In this document: positions 1-6,930 of the stretch, one piece after another | How the letters are laid out: every line of letters begins with the position of its first letter | How positions within the stretch are numbered: position 1 is the first letter of the stretch | Source: CAYMCJ01 sp964388985 | GTDB lineage: Bacteria; Patescibacteriota; Patescibacteriia; Patescibacteriales; CAYMCJ01 | DNA length: 9,307 nt | Assembly (NCBI GenBank): GCA_964388985.1 | Contig: CAYMCJ010000041.1 | Location: forward strand, 1 to 9,307 | Reading direction: 5' to 3' | Made by a program: the position numbers and the translations under genes | Notes under the pieces: generated by a model | Told to the model about the DNA's origin: nothing | Databases searched by the model: none | Seen by the model: only the letters and a program-made list of their open reading frames with translations

Positions 1-84
1 TTTTTACTATTGTTTAGTTATATCATAAATAACTAAAAAAAGCAAGCTTAAATAGAGCTTTGGATTAAAATAGCTAAAACACAT

Positions 85-116
85 AAAAATACGGCTATTT
101 TTAAACCGTATTTTTT
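85..116 (-). terminator. Rho-independent terminator, possibly bidirectional
   Basis: AAAAATACGG (85-94) pairs perfectly with CCGTATTTTT (106-115) around an 11-nt loop. On the minus strand the stem ends in a T-run, so it would stop the transcript of the Memo/DUF3160 operon about 200 nt after the last stop codon. The plus strand also has a T-run (111-116), so it could serve a convergent gene beyond the left edge. Confidence 0.7.
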
Positions 117-157
117 ATTGGCTCGAATTTTATAAAAAAATCCGAACGTAATTTTCC

Positions 158-184
158 TCCTACGCCGAGGCTTCGGCGGACAGG
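158..184. repeat. GC-rich REP-like palindrome
   Basis: CGCCGA (163-168) and TCGGCG (173-178) form a 6-bp GC stem with the 4-nt loop GGCT, flanked by CCT (158-160) and AGG (182-184), which extend the symmetry. It stands out as a GC island in very AT-rich DNA. Similar 'cgccgaggcttcggcg' units are, from memory, scattered in many Parcubacteria-type genomes as intergenic repeats. Only one copy is visible here, so repeat status is inferred. Confidence 0.45.
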
Positions 185-218
185 CAAGTTTTTTTATGTA
201 CATACATTTAAAACGCTG

Positions 219-244
219 CGGCAGTCCTTTGGCGGAAACTGCCG
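219..244. repeat. GC-rich palindrome, second unit
   Basis: CGGCAGT (219-225) pairs with ACTGCCG (238-244) around the 12-nt loop CCTTTGGCGGAA. It lies 35 nt from the first GC palindrome, in the same 3' region of the operon. It may be a second REP-like element or an mRNA-stabilising 3' hairpin. No other copy is seen in the window. Confidence 0.4.
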
Positions 245-318
245 GGGAACTAAAACAACATTCTGATTTGACTTTCAGCATTGATATTTTCTGGTAGACA
301 TGAAATAATTGCATTCTC

Positions 319-1215
319 TTATTTTGTAAAGCAACCCGTCACATAACTGGTTGTGCTTTCTAAATCGGGCTTATCGGCTAAAATCGCAGAATTTGAGTTA
401 TTCAATAGTTCAAATTTCGCCTCATTTAATTGACTATATTTAAGTAATGTATAAATTGTGGCCGGAGAATCAATATCTAAATTATAAATTTCATTGAATT
501 CAAAATTTTTAATAGCCTTAAGGCTGACTTGATCATTTTTTTGAGCCGTTATACTATCTTTGTAATGAGAAAAATCAACACTAGCCAACACCAATACTTT
601 TTCATTTTTAATTATTTCAAATAGCTTATTGGCTAAAATCTCCGCTGACTCTTCACTAACATTTGCTTTTAGGATAATCGGCAAAAATTTTACATCAGGG
701 AAAATTTTTTTGATAAAAGAAACTTCGCTTGTTATTGAATGTTCTTTTTTTATAACTTCTTCTTCAACTTTAACCTTATCCCATCTTTTTATTTTTTCTA
801 AAATATCTTGGTCACATTCTAAACCCCCATAAGGCGTTTGCCAATCATAGCTTGAAGTAATTATATCTGAATTTCCTTCATTATAATGGTTAGGGCCAAT
901 TAAAATAACTGCTTCATAATTTTTAATTTTTAGATTATAAAAAAATTCTGCTATTAAATCAGCCGCTAACAAATGATGCGGGATTACTCCGGCCACCACT
1001 TCTTTTTCAGATAAATCTATCTCTTTTTTATTAAACCTGGAAGCTGTCTCATAAAAATTCAATCCAGTTGGATTTGATAAATGATAATTTTGGGGAGATT
1101 CTTGAGCTGGGTATTTATAAAAATCTATAAAATAAAATACACCAAAAACAATTAAGCCCGTAAAACACAGGCTTAATATTATTGAAATATTTAATTTCCA
1201 GTTATTTTTTTTCAT
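319..1215 (-). CDS. Membrane-anchored Memo-family protein (AmmeMemoRadiSam system protein B)
   Basis: This 298-aa protein belongs to the Memo family, whose fold is that of class III extradiol dioxygenases. Human MEMO1 binds copper or iron; the bacterial role is unsettled. Signature segments in order are GVIPHHLLA (76-84), ILIGPNHY (104-111), KEHS (157-160, the usual EHS motif) and SVDFSHY (212-218). Residues 8-30 form one transmembrane helix after a Lys-rich N-terminus, so the domain should face outside; most Memo proteins are soluble. The segment aligned with the metal-ligand Cys of human MEMO1 (CGRHPI) reads DSPATI (249-254), so that Cys appears absent; C295 near the end is the only nearby Cys. 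It starts 1 nt after the DUF3160 stop, so translation is probably coupled. The AMMECR1 and radical SAM partners are not in the window. The family call is firm, the activity unknown. Confidence 0.9.
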   Translation of the reverse strand: MKKNNWKLNISIILSLCFTGLIVFGVFYFIDFYKYPAQESPQNYHLSNPTGLNFYETASRFNKKEIDLSEKEVVAGVIPHHLLAADLIAEFFYNLKIKNYEAVILIGPNHYNEGNSDIITSSYDWQTPYGGLECDQDILEKIKRWDKVKVEEEVIKKEHSITSEVSFIKKIFPDVKFLPIILKANVSEESAEILANKLFEIIKNEKVLVLASVDFSHYKDSITAQKNDQVSLKAIKNFEFNEIYNLDIDSPATIYTLLKYSQLNEAKFELLNNSNSAILADKPDLESTTSYVTGCFTK

Positions 1216-1216
1216 C

Positions 1217-3793
1217 CTATTTAATTAGTTCAATTGACCACTTATCACCGGCTGGCAGTTGACCTTGACCATCATAAACCTTGGTCTGCCAATCTTCATC
1301 AGATAATCTTTCGTCTAAACTATCAGTAAATTCATAATGATTAAATACGGCTCCGCGGGTTAAGCGGGCACCATTGGTGTCTTTTACCACTGCATAAATA
1401 ATAAACGGCTTGCCGGTTGCTTCATAAAGAACCTGCTCATGGATTGCATCTGTATGAATGTCGGCAATAATACCCGCCCTCTTTTCTTTTTCGGTTAATT
1501 CCTGATTGCCGATTGGTGACACTACCTGCCTCAAGTTTAAACTTATAGTCCTCAATTTTTCAAAATCATCATCGCTGATTTTTTGATTCTGCAATTCTTG
1601 CTCCGCAATTTGCTTAAAAAATATGGCTGAATCAATAAATGCTTTATATTTATATTCAAATTCCTGCGGAAATACATTCCTGTCTTTCAATCCTCTTTCA
1701 GTAGTTTCTGCCAAAGTTATAATTCTATTCCAAAAAGTTAAATCAGGCTCAACATACCCCTTAACTGCTGGCGGTAGTTCTGGCGGGTTGTCGCCCCCGC
1801 CGCCTAATTCCGCATAAGATTGTTTGGCATATAATAATGTATCGTGTTTTAATTCCGTGAATGAACCAAAGACCGTGCCCAAATTCTTTTTTAGCCAATT
1901 GTCAGTTTGCATAAAATATGGGTAGCCATCACCGTATTTCGCCAACAATGGTTTAAAACAATTTAACCAGCTCCAATAAATATTTTGCGTCCAAACCGTT
2001 GGTACGTATTGAAAAAACTCTTGTTTTAACCTGTTTATAACTTTAGCAATTATTTTATCTGATTGCCTGTTTTGTTTTTGAATCCGTATCGGATCATTCA
2101 CCCACTCATCTAAATAATTCTTAACAACTTGATTATCAGGTGCGATTATATTCAGCGGCATTAAGGCCGTTGGCATTGTCGGCAGTTTTTGTCCGGTTTC
2201 AGTATCAGGAGCTTCATCTCCTTGAGTAAGTTTATTAATAATATATGCATCCGGAGTAAATCTTTGTCCCATAAAACGAAATTGTAATGTTTCGGCTAAT
2301 AATTCTTCTTTTGTTTTGGCATCATAGTCAGACATTATAATTACTTCGGATAAAATTTTTGGCAATGGCAATTCTTCCTTTGCTTTTTTTATAAATTCAT
2401 CTAACTTCTCATCATCTGTAAAATCTTTATCTAAAACATTATCATCGCCATATACTTCTTTAATTAAATCAGTATATTGATAAGCGGTTGAATCATCAAC
2501 TTCACCTACAAAAAAATCTATCACCACTGACATATTGGACCACATTTTTGACAATTCCTCCTCACCGACTTTAAGATTATTAATTTGCCCGGTCATAATT
2601 AGAGCCTCCCTGGTTAATTCCGGACTTTTTAACACAAAACCCATCCGGCCATACCACATCATGGCGATAAAATAACTTTTTAAAATATCATTTTTGGTAT
2701 AATGGGATCTTGGTTTAAACTGCGAATAGTCATTTTCAAATTCTGGGCGATATGGCGTAAACAGCGGCGAAGGTCCTTTGCCGCTGGCTTTCTGTATTAG
2801 TTCTAATTCTGATTTAGCTAAATTATAAATTTCATCACTAAGTTCAATTTCATTGTACACTTTATTATCTAATGAAAATTCTAAATCTTTTTCGCTGTTG
2901 ACTATCATTTGATTATCGACAGCGTCCAAATATTGGGCAAAAGTATCGTACTCCTCCGGCTTTAAATCAACCCTGGAAGAATCGTTGCCTGCATCCAAAA
3001 TAACAAGAGGAATTAAATAATAAGTTGACAATCTCTTGTATGATTCTTTTAGATTTTTATTATCTGTGGAATTATATTTATTAATTGAATCCAAAAATAA
3101 CGCTCTTGCCATTGACCGAAGCATCGGCTGAAACTTGGTTTCTTCTATTTTTTGGAAGCTCCTGTCAACTAAAATATGATATAAATGCAAAGCCGCATCA
3201 CTACTGATAAAAATTGCATTATTTTGTTTGCGATAATATTGGTTAGAATTTCCGTCGAAACTGTCATATATATCAACAAAATCATCCATGTCCCGCCACG
3301 CCGACTGGTCTTTAATTATGTTATTGTAACCAAGAAAAAAACCATCATTTTCTAATGTTTGTTTTTGCGTTTCGGAAAACTGAATATTTTCTTCTTTTGC
3401 AAAACTTTCCAAATTTTCTATTTCTGAAATTTTTATCTTACTAAGAGGTATTGAGGGCTTAATTTTACTGACGATTTCTTCAATCTGGGCAAAAACCGGT
3501 TTGATTAGACTAAATTTCCACATGCTATCATCTATCCGCTTATCTTTATCCGCCTGTTTATCAGTGTACTTATTTACCGCAACATCAATAACTGACTCTT
3601 TATTTACTACAAAAAAATAAGCCATGGCTGACAAGGCAATTATGGCTAGCAAGATTAGAGGGATTAAAATAAACTTATTTTTAATAAAAATTTTACTTTT
3701 TAATCCTTCGCTAACATTAGTGTTATTTGCAGCTTCACGGTTATTATTTGGGCTTAAATTTTGATTTTTTAAATTATCATTTTTCTGGGACAT
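1217..3793 (-). CDS. DUF3160-domain membrane-anchored surface protein
   Basis: This 858-aa protein has a short Asn-rich cytoplasmic tail (1-39), one transmembrane helix (41-63) and a large domain predicted to lie outside the membrane. Segments I recognise as DUF3160 are ISSDAALHLYHILVDR (196-211), the HYTKNDILKSYFIAMMWYGRMGF region, ADIHTDA (777-783) and, near the end, GAVFNHYEF (814-822). DUF3160 has no assigned reaction. The many conserved His, Asp and Tyr residues are compatible with a metal site or hydrolase, but that is speculation. It is followed after 1 nt by the Memo-family gene, so the two are probably co-translated and may act together at the surface. AAGAAG lies 5 nt before the ATG and may act as a weak ribosome binding site. 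Length is near that expected for the family. Confidence 0.88.
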   Translation of the reverse strand: MSQKNDNLKNQNLSPNNNREAANNTNVSEGLKSKIFIKNKFILIPLILLAIIALSAMAYFFVVNKESVIDVAVNKYTDKQADKDKRIDDSMWKFSLIKPVFAQIEEIVSKIKPSIPLSKIKISEIENLESFAKEENIQFSETQKQTLENDGFFLGYNNIIKDQSAWRDMDDFVDIYDSFDGNSNQYYRKQNNAIFISSDAALHLYHILVDRSFQKIEETKFQPMLRSMARALFLDSINKYNSTDNKNLKESYKRLSTYYLIPLVILDAGNDSSRVDLKPEEYDTFAQYLDAVDNQMIVNSEKDLEFSLDNKVYNEIELSDEIYNLAKSELELIQKASGKGPSPLFTPYRPEFENDYSQFKPRSHYTKNDILKSYFIAMMWYGRMGFVLKSPELTREALIMTGQINNLKVGEEELSKMWSNMSVVIDFFVGEVDDSTAYQYTDLIKEVYGDDNVLDKDFTDDEKLDEFIKKAKEELPLPKILSEVIIMSDYDAKTKEELLAETLQFRFMGQRFTPDAYIINKLTQGDEAPDTETGQKLPTMPTALMPLNIIAPDNQVVKNYLDEWVNDPIRIQKQNRQSDKIIAKVINRLKQEFFQYVPTVWTQNIYWSWLNCFKPLLAKYGDGYPYFMQTDNWLKKNLGTVFGSFTELKHDTLLYAKQSYAELGGGGDNPPELPPAVKGYVEPDLTFWNRIITLAETTERGLKDRNVFPQEFEYKYKAFIDSAIFFKQIAEQELQNQKISDDDFEKLRTISLNLRQVVSPIGNQELTEKEKRAGIIADIHTDAIHEQVLYEATGKPFIIYAVVKDTNGARLTRGAVFNHYEFTDSLDERLSDEDWQTKVYDGQGQLPAGDKWSIELIK

Positions 3794-3806
3794 ATATACT
3801 TCTTAA

Positions 3807-3812
3807 ATTATA
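3807..3812 (-). promoter_or_regulatory. Possible -10 box for the DUF3160-Memo pair
   Basis: A perfect TATAAT lies on the minus strand 13 nt before the DUF3160 ATG, giving a predicted leader of about 6 nt. I find no good -35 hexamer at 16-18 nt spacing. It suggests an internal promoter that could uncouple DUF3160-Memo from the two upstream genes. The DNA is very AT-rich, so chance is possible. Confidence 0.4.
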
Positions 3813-3884
3813 AAATACACTTTAATAGCCTATATTGTAAAAAAATATAATTAATTTTTCTTATTTTAGTAAGATAAATCTTTA

Positions 3885-4556
3885 TCAATTATTAATAATT
3901 TTATTTTTTGGTTTAAGAAGAAACAAGCTTAAAACACCAACAAAAAGAAAAACTATGGCCAGAAGGAAAAATGTAAAGTTGCCTGTGGCCATCTTTTCTG
4001 AAAGCTTGTAAGTAATTTTTTTTGTATCGCTATCAAATTTTATTTCTTTCGCTTTGTCGGGAAGCTTGACGGTTATAGTTGTCACTTCGCGCATCTCTTG
4101 AGTTACCTGCCCCGTAATGTTAAAAACTAATACGTTTTTATTCTGCGCCGACAGATTAACTTTATCAACGCCTTCAGCCGCGAAATAATCTATTTCCCAA
4201 TGATCGCCGCGGTTTACCGAAACGCCTTTTAAAATATATCCCGCTATAATCTGATTTTTCCCTTCATCAAGCTTAATGTCAACATTTTCCATCTGACTGG
4301 GCAGATTGGCCGGTTTGAATGTTCGGATAAACGTGCTCAAAACCGGAAATCTTTGCCGAAAATCCGCGAACGCGGACGCCGACATAGTTATTACATCTTT
4401 GACCTTCGCGTCGCCGTTATCCTGGACGACAGCGTCCGATTTATCCTCTACTTCAAAAATACTTACCTGTTCCACGGCAGCCGCCGGCGTCAAATAACAA
4501 AATATCGGCAAGACCGCGCCGGCAGATAGTAAAAATAAAGTTAAAATCTTCCTCAT
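3885..4556 (-). CDS. Secreted, C-terminally membrane-anchored protein of unknown function
   Basis: I do not recognise this 223-aa protein. It has an N-terminal signal peptide (basic MRK, hydrophobic core to about residue 22, small residues AAA at 25-27 suiting signal peptidase I). A mainly beta ectodomain follows (about 28-190), and then a C-terminal transmembrane helix (194-215) with a Lys-rich cytoplasmic end, giving a type I topology. There is no LPXTG sorting motif. Alternating hydrophobic segments (NQIIAGYILKGV, NVLVFNITGQV, EVTTITVKLP) suggest a beta-sandwich. It starts 10 nt after the transglutaminase-like gene stop, so the two are probably co-transcribed and may form a surface pair. 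Its DNA is visibly richer in GC than the DUF3160 and Memo genes downstream. Confidence 0.8.
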   Translation of the reverse strand: MRKILTLFLLSAGAVLPIFCYLTPAAAVEQVSIFEVEDKSDAVVQDNGDAKVKDVITMSASAFADFRQRFPVLSTFIRTFKPANLPSQMENVDIKLDEGKNQIIAGYILKGVSVNRGDHWEIDYFAAEGVDKVNLSAQNKNVLVFNITGQVTQEMREVTTITVKLPDKAKEIKFDSDTKKITYKLSEKMATGNFTFFLLAIVFLFVGVLSLFLLKPKNKIINN

Positions 4557-4566
4557 AATTTTATTC

Positions 4567-6198
4567 TTAAAAGCTGAAAGTATTTAGGACGTTTTCAGCA
4601 GCGCTCTGATTTTTTTGCGCGTTTTCATCGTCCGGAAAATCATAAATAATCGCAAAACCGTTGCCTTGAAACTCGAAATATCTGGCTATTAAAAGATAGG
4701 GGGCTCCTTTAACCGTAGCACTATAGACCACTTTGGCCGCCGGGACGCCGCCGACCTCGCCTTGCTCCTGCTCTCCCGATTGCGCGCCCATCGGAGCCAA
4801 TAAATATTGTTCTATCGTTTCCCTGATAGCGGCAACGTTTATCCCATAACCCCACGTGACGATAAACTCCTCTTCTCCCCCGGGAGAATACAAATCAACT
4901 TCGTTCGCCGCTTGGCTGATTGTCCAGTTATCGGGATACGAAATCCGCCAGACTGGATAAGAATTGGTAAAAGTCGCGGAGCTTTTGCCAGACCCGGCTG
5001 AAGGACTGCTGCTGTCCGAAGATTGTTGGGCTTGTCCGGTTGAGCTATCCCCATACTGGCTAATTCCCCACTTTTCCAAAATATCCGGCGGCAGCTGTTC
5101 CAATTCTGGCGGCACCACTCCTAGCCCCTGATACATTTCAACATCCACGACGACAAAAGGTCCCTGCATTGCCTTTTCGTAAGTTTGCGCGCCGGCCTGG
5201 ACAGCTTCTTCAAAAGTGACCTGGCTGTTTAAGGCGGTTGATTCTATAGAAACATTCTGGCCGCTGGGCAACTGGACAACTGGAAAAGCATGCCCGGGCA
5301 TCATAATCACATATGATTTTAATCCTTGGGAAGCGGCGGAAGCGGCCAGCCAAATGGCCGTATCAAAACAAGTGCCCGCGCGATCTTTAATAACATCGCG
5401 CGGATATTTAACGAATTGGGACATTTTTCCGGTCCAAAACGCGGAAGGCTCGGTCTTATATTCTATTCCATTATTCACTGCCACTGTCCAAATTCCGGCC
5501 AGACTCCTTAGCGCGCCTTCGTCGGAAAGGCTGGCACCCGCGCCGCCAGCCAGTTTGGTTCCCATATCAGAAAAAGCCATAACTACGGGATCGGCCGGAG
5601 TCACGTAAGCGGCCACCAGCGGATAATTGCTAAAAGTGTCATAAAAAGTACCGGTATTTTCTTCCGGTGGAATACCGGAAAAAATAAAATCATGACCGCC
5701 CAAAATGTTGACTGGTTTAGTTTCCGCTAATTCCTCTTGTTTGCCTTCCGGCTTGGCGGTGTAAGAAACCTTGACCCTAATATTAGACGGCATGGAAGTT
5801 TTAAGCTTGGCAATCTCAGCGGAAAGTACCGGGTAGTTCAAGTCAACAATAGTACTGCCGGGGAGTAATACGGGATAAACTTTCGGCTCGCTCCAATCCG
5901 CTACGTTGTCAATTTTATAAGAAAATTTTATATCATAAGCAGGACCGGTGCCCGAGTTGGTCAGGATAGTTTTGCTGGCCCAAAATCCCAATTTAGGATT
6001 GCCATAAACCTTATAAACCGAACTCATGATGTACTCTGGAGTCAAAACTTTGGAGTCAAGCTTGGGGCTGCCTGAATAAGCATGAAAAAAATACAAAAAA
6101 AGGCAGACAAAAACTGTCAGGCCGCAAAAACTTATAAAAATTTTTTTATTCCTTTTCTCTCTAAGAAAATCTATAATTTTTCTTATAGGTTCTATCAT
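4567..6198 (-). CDS. Membrane-anchored transglutaminase-like protein with C-terminal PsbP/Mog1-like domain
   Basis: With the start at 6198 the protein has 543 aa. A transmembrane helix (about 19-39) follows a basic N-terminus. A beta-rich region (about 50-165) reads like an Ig-type domain (TILTNSGTGPAYDIKFSYKI). A transglutaminase/cysteine-protease-like core follows, with Cys277 in AGTCFDTAIWLA, His304 in MMPGHAFPVV and an acidic Glu319 in VSIESTAL. A Ser/Gly/Gln-rich linker (about 385-408) leads to a C-terminal domain (about 411-543; YPVWRISYPDNWTI...GFAIIYDFP) resembling the PsbP/Mog1/DUF1795 fold. The triad suggests a thiol enzyme (protease, amidase or crosslinker) acting outside the cell; the substrate is unknown. 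The frame is open 24 codons further (ATG at 6270), but a perfect extended -10 box lies 6 nt before the 6198 ATG, so I chose that start. The 223-aa gene follows after 10 nt. Confidence 0.82.
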   Translation of the reverse strand: MIEPIRKIIDFLREKRNKKIFISFCGLTVFVCLFLYFFHAYSGSPKLDSKVLTPEYIMSSVYKVYGNPKLGFWASKTILTNSGTGPAYDIKFSYKIDNVADWSEPKVYPVLLPGSTIVDLNYPVLSAEIAKLKTSMPSNIRVKVSYTAKPEGKQEELAETKPVNILGGHDFIFSGIPPEENTGTFYDTFSNYPLVAAYVTPADPVVMAFSDMGTKLAGGAGASLSDEGALRSLAGIWTVAVNNGIEYKTEPSAFWTGKMSQFVKYPRDVIKDRAGTCFDTAIWLAASAASQGLKSYVIMMPGHAFPVVQLPSGQNVSIESTALNSQVTFEEAVQAGAQTYEKAMQGPFVVVDVEMYQGLGVVPPELEQLPPDILEKWGISQYGDSSTGQAQQSSDSSSPSAGSGKSSATFTNSYPVWRISYPDNWTISQAANEVDLYSPGGEEEFIVTWGYGINVAAIRETIEQYLLAPMGAQSGEQEQGEVGGVPAAKVVYSATVKGAPYLLIARYFEFQGNGFAIIYDFPDDENAQKNQSAAENVLNTFSF

Positions 6199-6204
6199 AT
6201 TTTT

Positions 6205-6213
6205 ATTATAGCA
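6205..6213 (-). promoter_or_regulatory. Extended -10 promoter giving a leaderless transglutaminase-like mRNA
   Basis: Minus strand TGCTATAAT is a consensus extended -10 element (TG-N-TATAAT). Only 6 nt separate it from the ATG at 6198, so transcription would begin at or next to the A of ATG. No strong -35 is seen. It decides the start: the longer frame from 6270 would lie upstream of the promoter. Confidence 0.7.
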
Positions 6214-6318
6214 CAAAAGCAAAATTACCGCGCAACCGGTCAAATAAGCGGGCTTTCTATTTATATTCAAATTGATTTCCTATTTCAGATTTGAAACAAT
6301 TTAGTGTTCAATAACGTT

Positions 6319-6501
6319 TCATTTCCACCGATAGAGATGCACTGCTATATACATTGACAGCATCCCCAACAAAAAGCCGCCAGAGAGTAGTCCAAAGCTA
6401 TTTAATTTCGCCTCTCCGCCCACGTACCACGCGATGCAGTTTACTAGCACAAAAACGATAATAACACCGGTTACATATAGCCACAAAGGATATTTTTTCA
6501 T
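6319..6501 (-). CDS. Small two-helix membrane protein
   Basis: A 60-aa protein beginning MKKYPLWLYV, with two predicted transmembrane helices (about 6-26 and 33-54) joined by a short loop and ending in a basic HLYRWK tail. The short, Gly-rich second helix (LLSGGFLLGMLSMYIAV) is a little like LapA/DUF1049 proteins, but this is not secure. The frame is open to an ATG at 6555, but that start overlaps the stem of the downstream terminator. The ATG at 6501 sits 6 nt after an extended -10 box, as for the transglutaminase-like gene, so I chose it. It ends in TGA. Its own promoter and the spacing of about 120 bp to the next gene suggest a separate transcript or the first gene of a longer one. Confidence 0.65.
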   Translation of the reverse strand: MKKYPLWLYVTGVIIVFVLVNCIAWYVGGEAKLNSFGLLSGGFLLGMLSMYIAVHLYRWK

Positions 6502-6507
6502 AATTTC

Positions 6508-6516
6508 AGTATAGCA
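6508..6516 (-). promoter_or_regulatory. Extended -10 promoter, leaderless
   Basis: Minus strand TGCTATACT is an extended -10 element one base off consensus, 6 nt before the ATG at 6501. Spacing and sequence match the element before the transglutaminase-like gene (TGCTATAAT, also 6 nt). No clear -35. Confidence 0.65.
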
Positions 6517-6553
6517 TAAGCAAAGCATAAATTCTAACATCCATCTTGGGTAC

Positions 6554-6587
6554 AAAAAATAACGCTAAAATTAAGCGTTATTTTTTT
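6554..6587. terminator. Bidirectional rho-independent terminator
   Basis: AAAAAATAACGCT (6554-6566) pairs perfectly over 13 bp with AGCGTTATTTTTT (6574-6586) around the loop AAAATTA. T-runs exist on both strands. No recognised gene runs into it from either side: the gene to its left is transcribed away from it, and the region to its right has no ORF. It would end any minus-strand RNA made from the structured region 6590-7100. Confidence 0.75.
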
Positions 6588-6678
6588 GGCTCCCGATTAA
6601 GGTCGTGTTTAGAACGCTTGATTGGAATAAAATAGCGGAAGAGTTTAGTTTATTACAGCAGGGCGTATTACTTGGCCA

Positions 6679-6727
6679 GCGGGCGGAGCAATAACACGGC
6701 AAGAAGTAAAACTAAAATCCCGCCCGC
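6679..6727. repeat. GC-rich inverted repeat
   Basis: GCGGGCGG (6679-6686) and CCGCCCGC (6720-6727) form an 8-bp all-GC stem around 33 nt, much more GC-rich than its surroundings. It is interleaved with the AT-rich pair 6644-6651/6709-6716, so the two cannot fully form together, which would allow alternative folds. Confidence 0.5.
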
Positions 6728-6796
6728 AAATCCACGAACATTTTAGCATTTTCGTGCCACGACACTCCCAAACTTGGCGATGCAGTAGGAAGCGCC

Positions 6797-6825
6797 ATTT
6801 CGTATAAGAGCTTAGTATGCGAAGT
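6797..6825 (+). other. dif-like Xer site 1
   Basis: Left arm ATTTCGTATAA (6797-6807), 7-nt centre GAGCTTA, right arm GTATGCGAAGT (6815-6825). The left arm is a very good XerC-type arm: it ends CGTATAA where E. coli dif has CGCATAA, and it is identical, as I recall, to the XerC half of pdif sites on Acinetobacter plasmids. The right arm matches 6 of 11 positions of the E. coli XerD arm TTATGTTAAAT. The spacer is one base longer than the usual 6. Confidence 0.5.
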
Positions 6826-6902
6826 CATAGCAAAAAATTTGTTTTAACGATGTTCGTTTTTCGCGCGAATTAAAAGCGGATATAAATTAAACATTTTCGC
6901 GG

Positions 6903-6930
6903 ATTTCGCATACTAATTCTTATACGATGT
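6903..6930 (-). other. dif-like Xer site 2, inverted relative to site 1
   Basis: Read on the minus strand: ACATCGTATAA (6930-6920), spacer GAATTA (6919-6914), GTATGCGAAAT (6913-6903). This is exactly the 11-6-11 layout of dif. The XerD-like arm matches E. coli TTATGTTAAAT at 8 of 11 positions, and the XerC-like arm ends CGTATAA. The arms are nearly palindromic (CGTATA versus CGCATA), so the XerC/XerD polarity is tentative. Confidence 0.5.

Larger units (their letters stand above)
1..318. other. Gene-free 3' region of the minus-strand operon
   Basis: I see no convincing gene here. An 88-codon minus-strand frame exists (314-48), but it runs through two GC-rich palindromes and a terminator stem and encodes a Cys/Arg/Lys-rich sequence resembling no family I know. 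The stretch holds two GC-rich palindromes (158-184 and 219-244), a 10-bp perfect palindrome TATGTACATA (195-204), a terminator hairpin (85-116) and an AT-rich 9-bp hairpin (TTTAGTTAT at 13-21 with ATAACTAAA at 29-37) without an adjacent T-run on its downstream minus-strand side. Confidence 0.6.

Noticed and set aside
48..314. 88-codon minus-strand reading frame
   Set aside because: It runs through two GC-rich palindromes and a terminator stem, has an odd Cys/Arg/Lys-rich product and no ribosome binding site; the palindromes explain its composition.
3794..3884. Terminator between the 223-aa gene and DUF3160
   Set aside because: Only short AT stems (GATAAA/TTTATC, CTTA/TAAG) without a convincing stem plus T-run; read-through is as likely.
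5216..5608. 130-codon plus-strand frame opposite the transglutaminase-like gene
   Set aside because: It is a shadow of the GC-richer coding strand, whose own product has a clear catalytic triad; no start signals.
6588..6800. Minus-strand hydrophobic mini-frame (GILVLLLAVLLLRPLAK) as a small membrane gene
   Set aside because: It has a stop codon just upstream, no usable start codon in frame and is only about 20 codons long; it could at most be a remnant.
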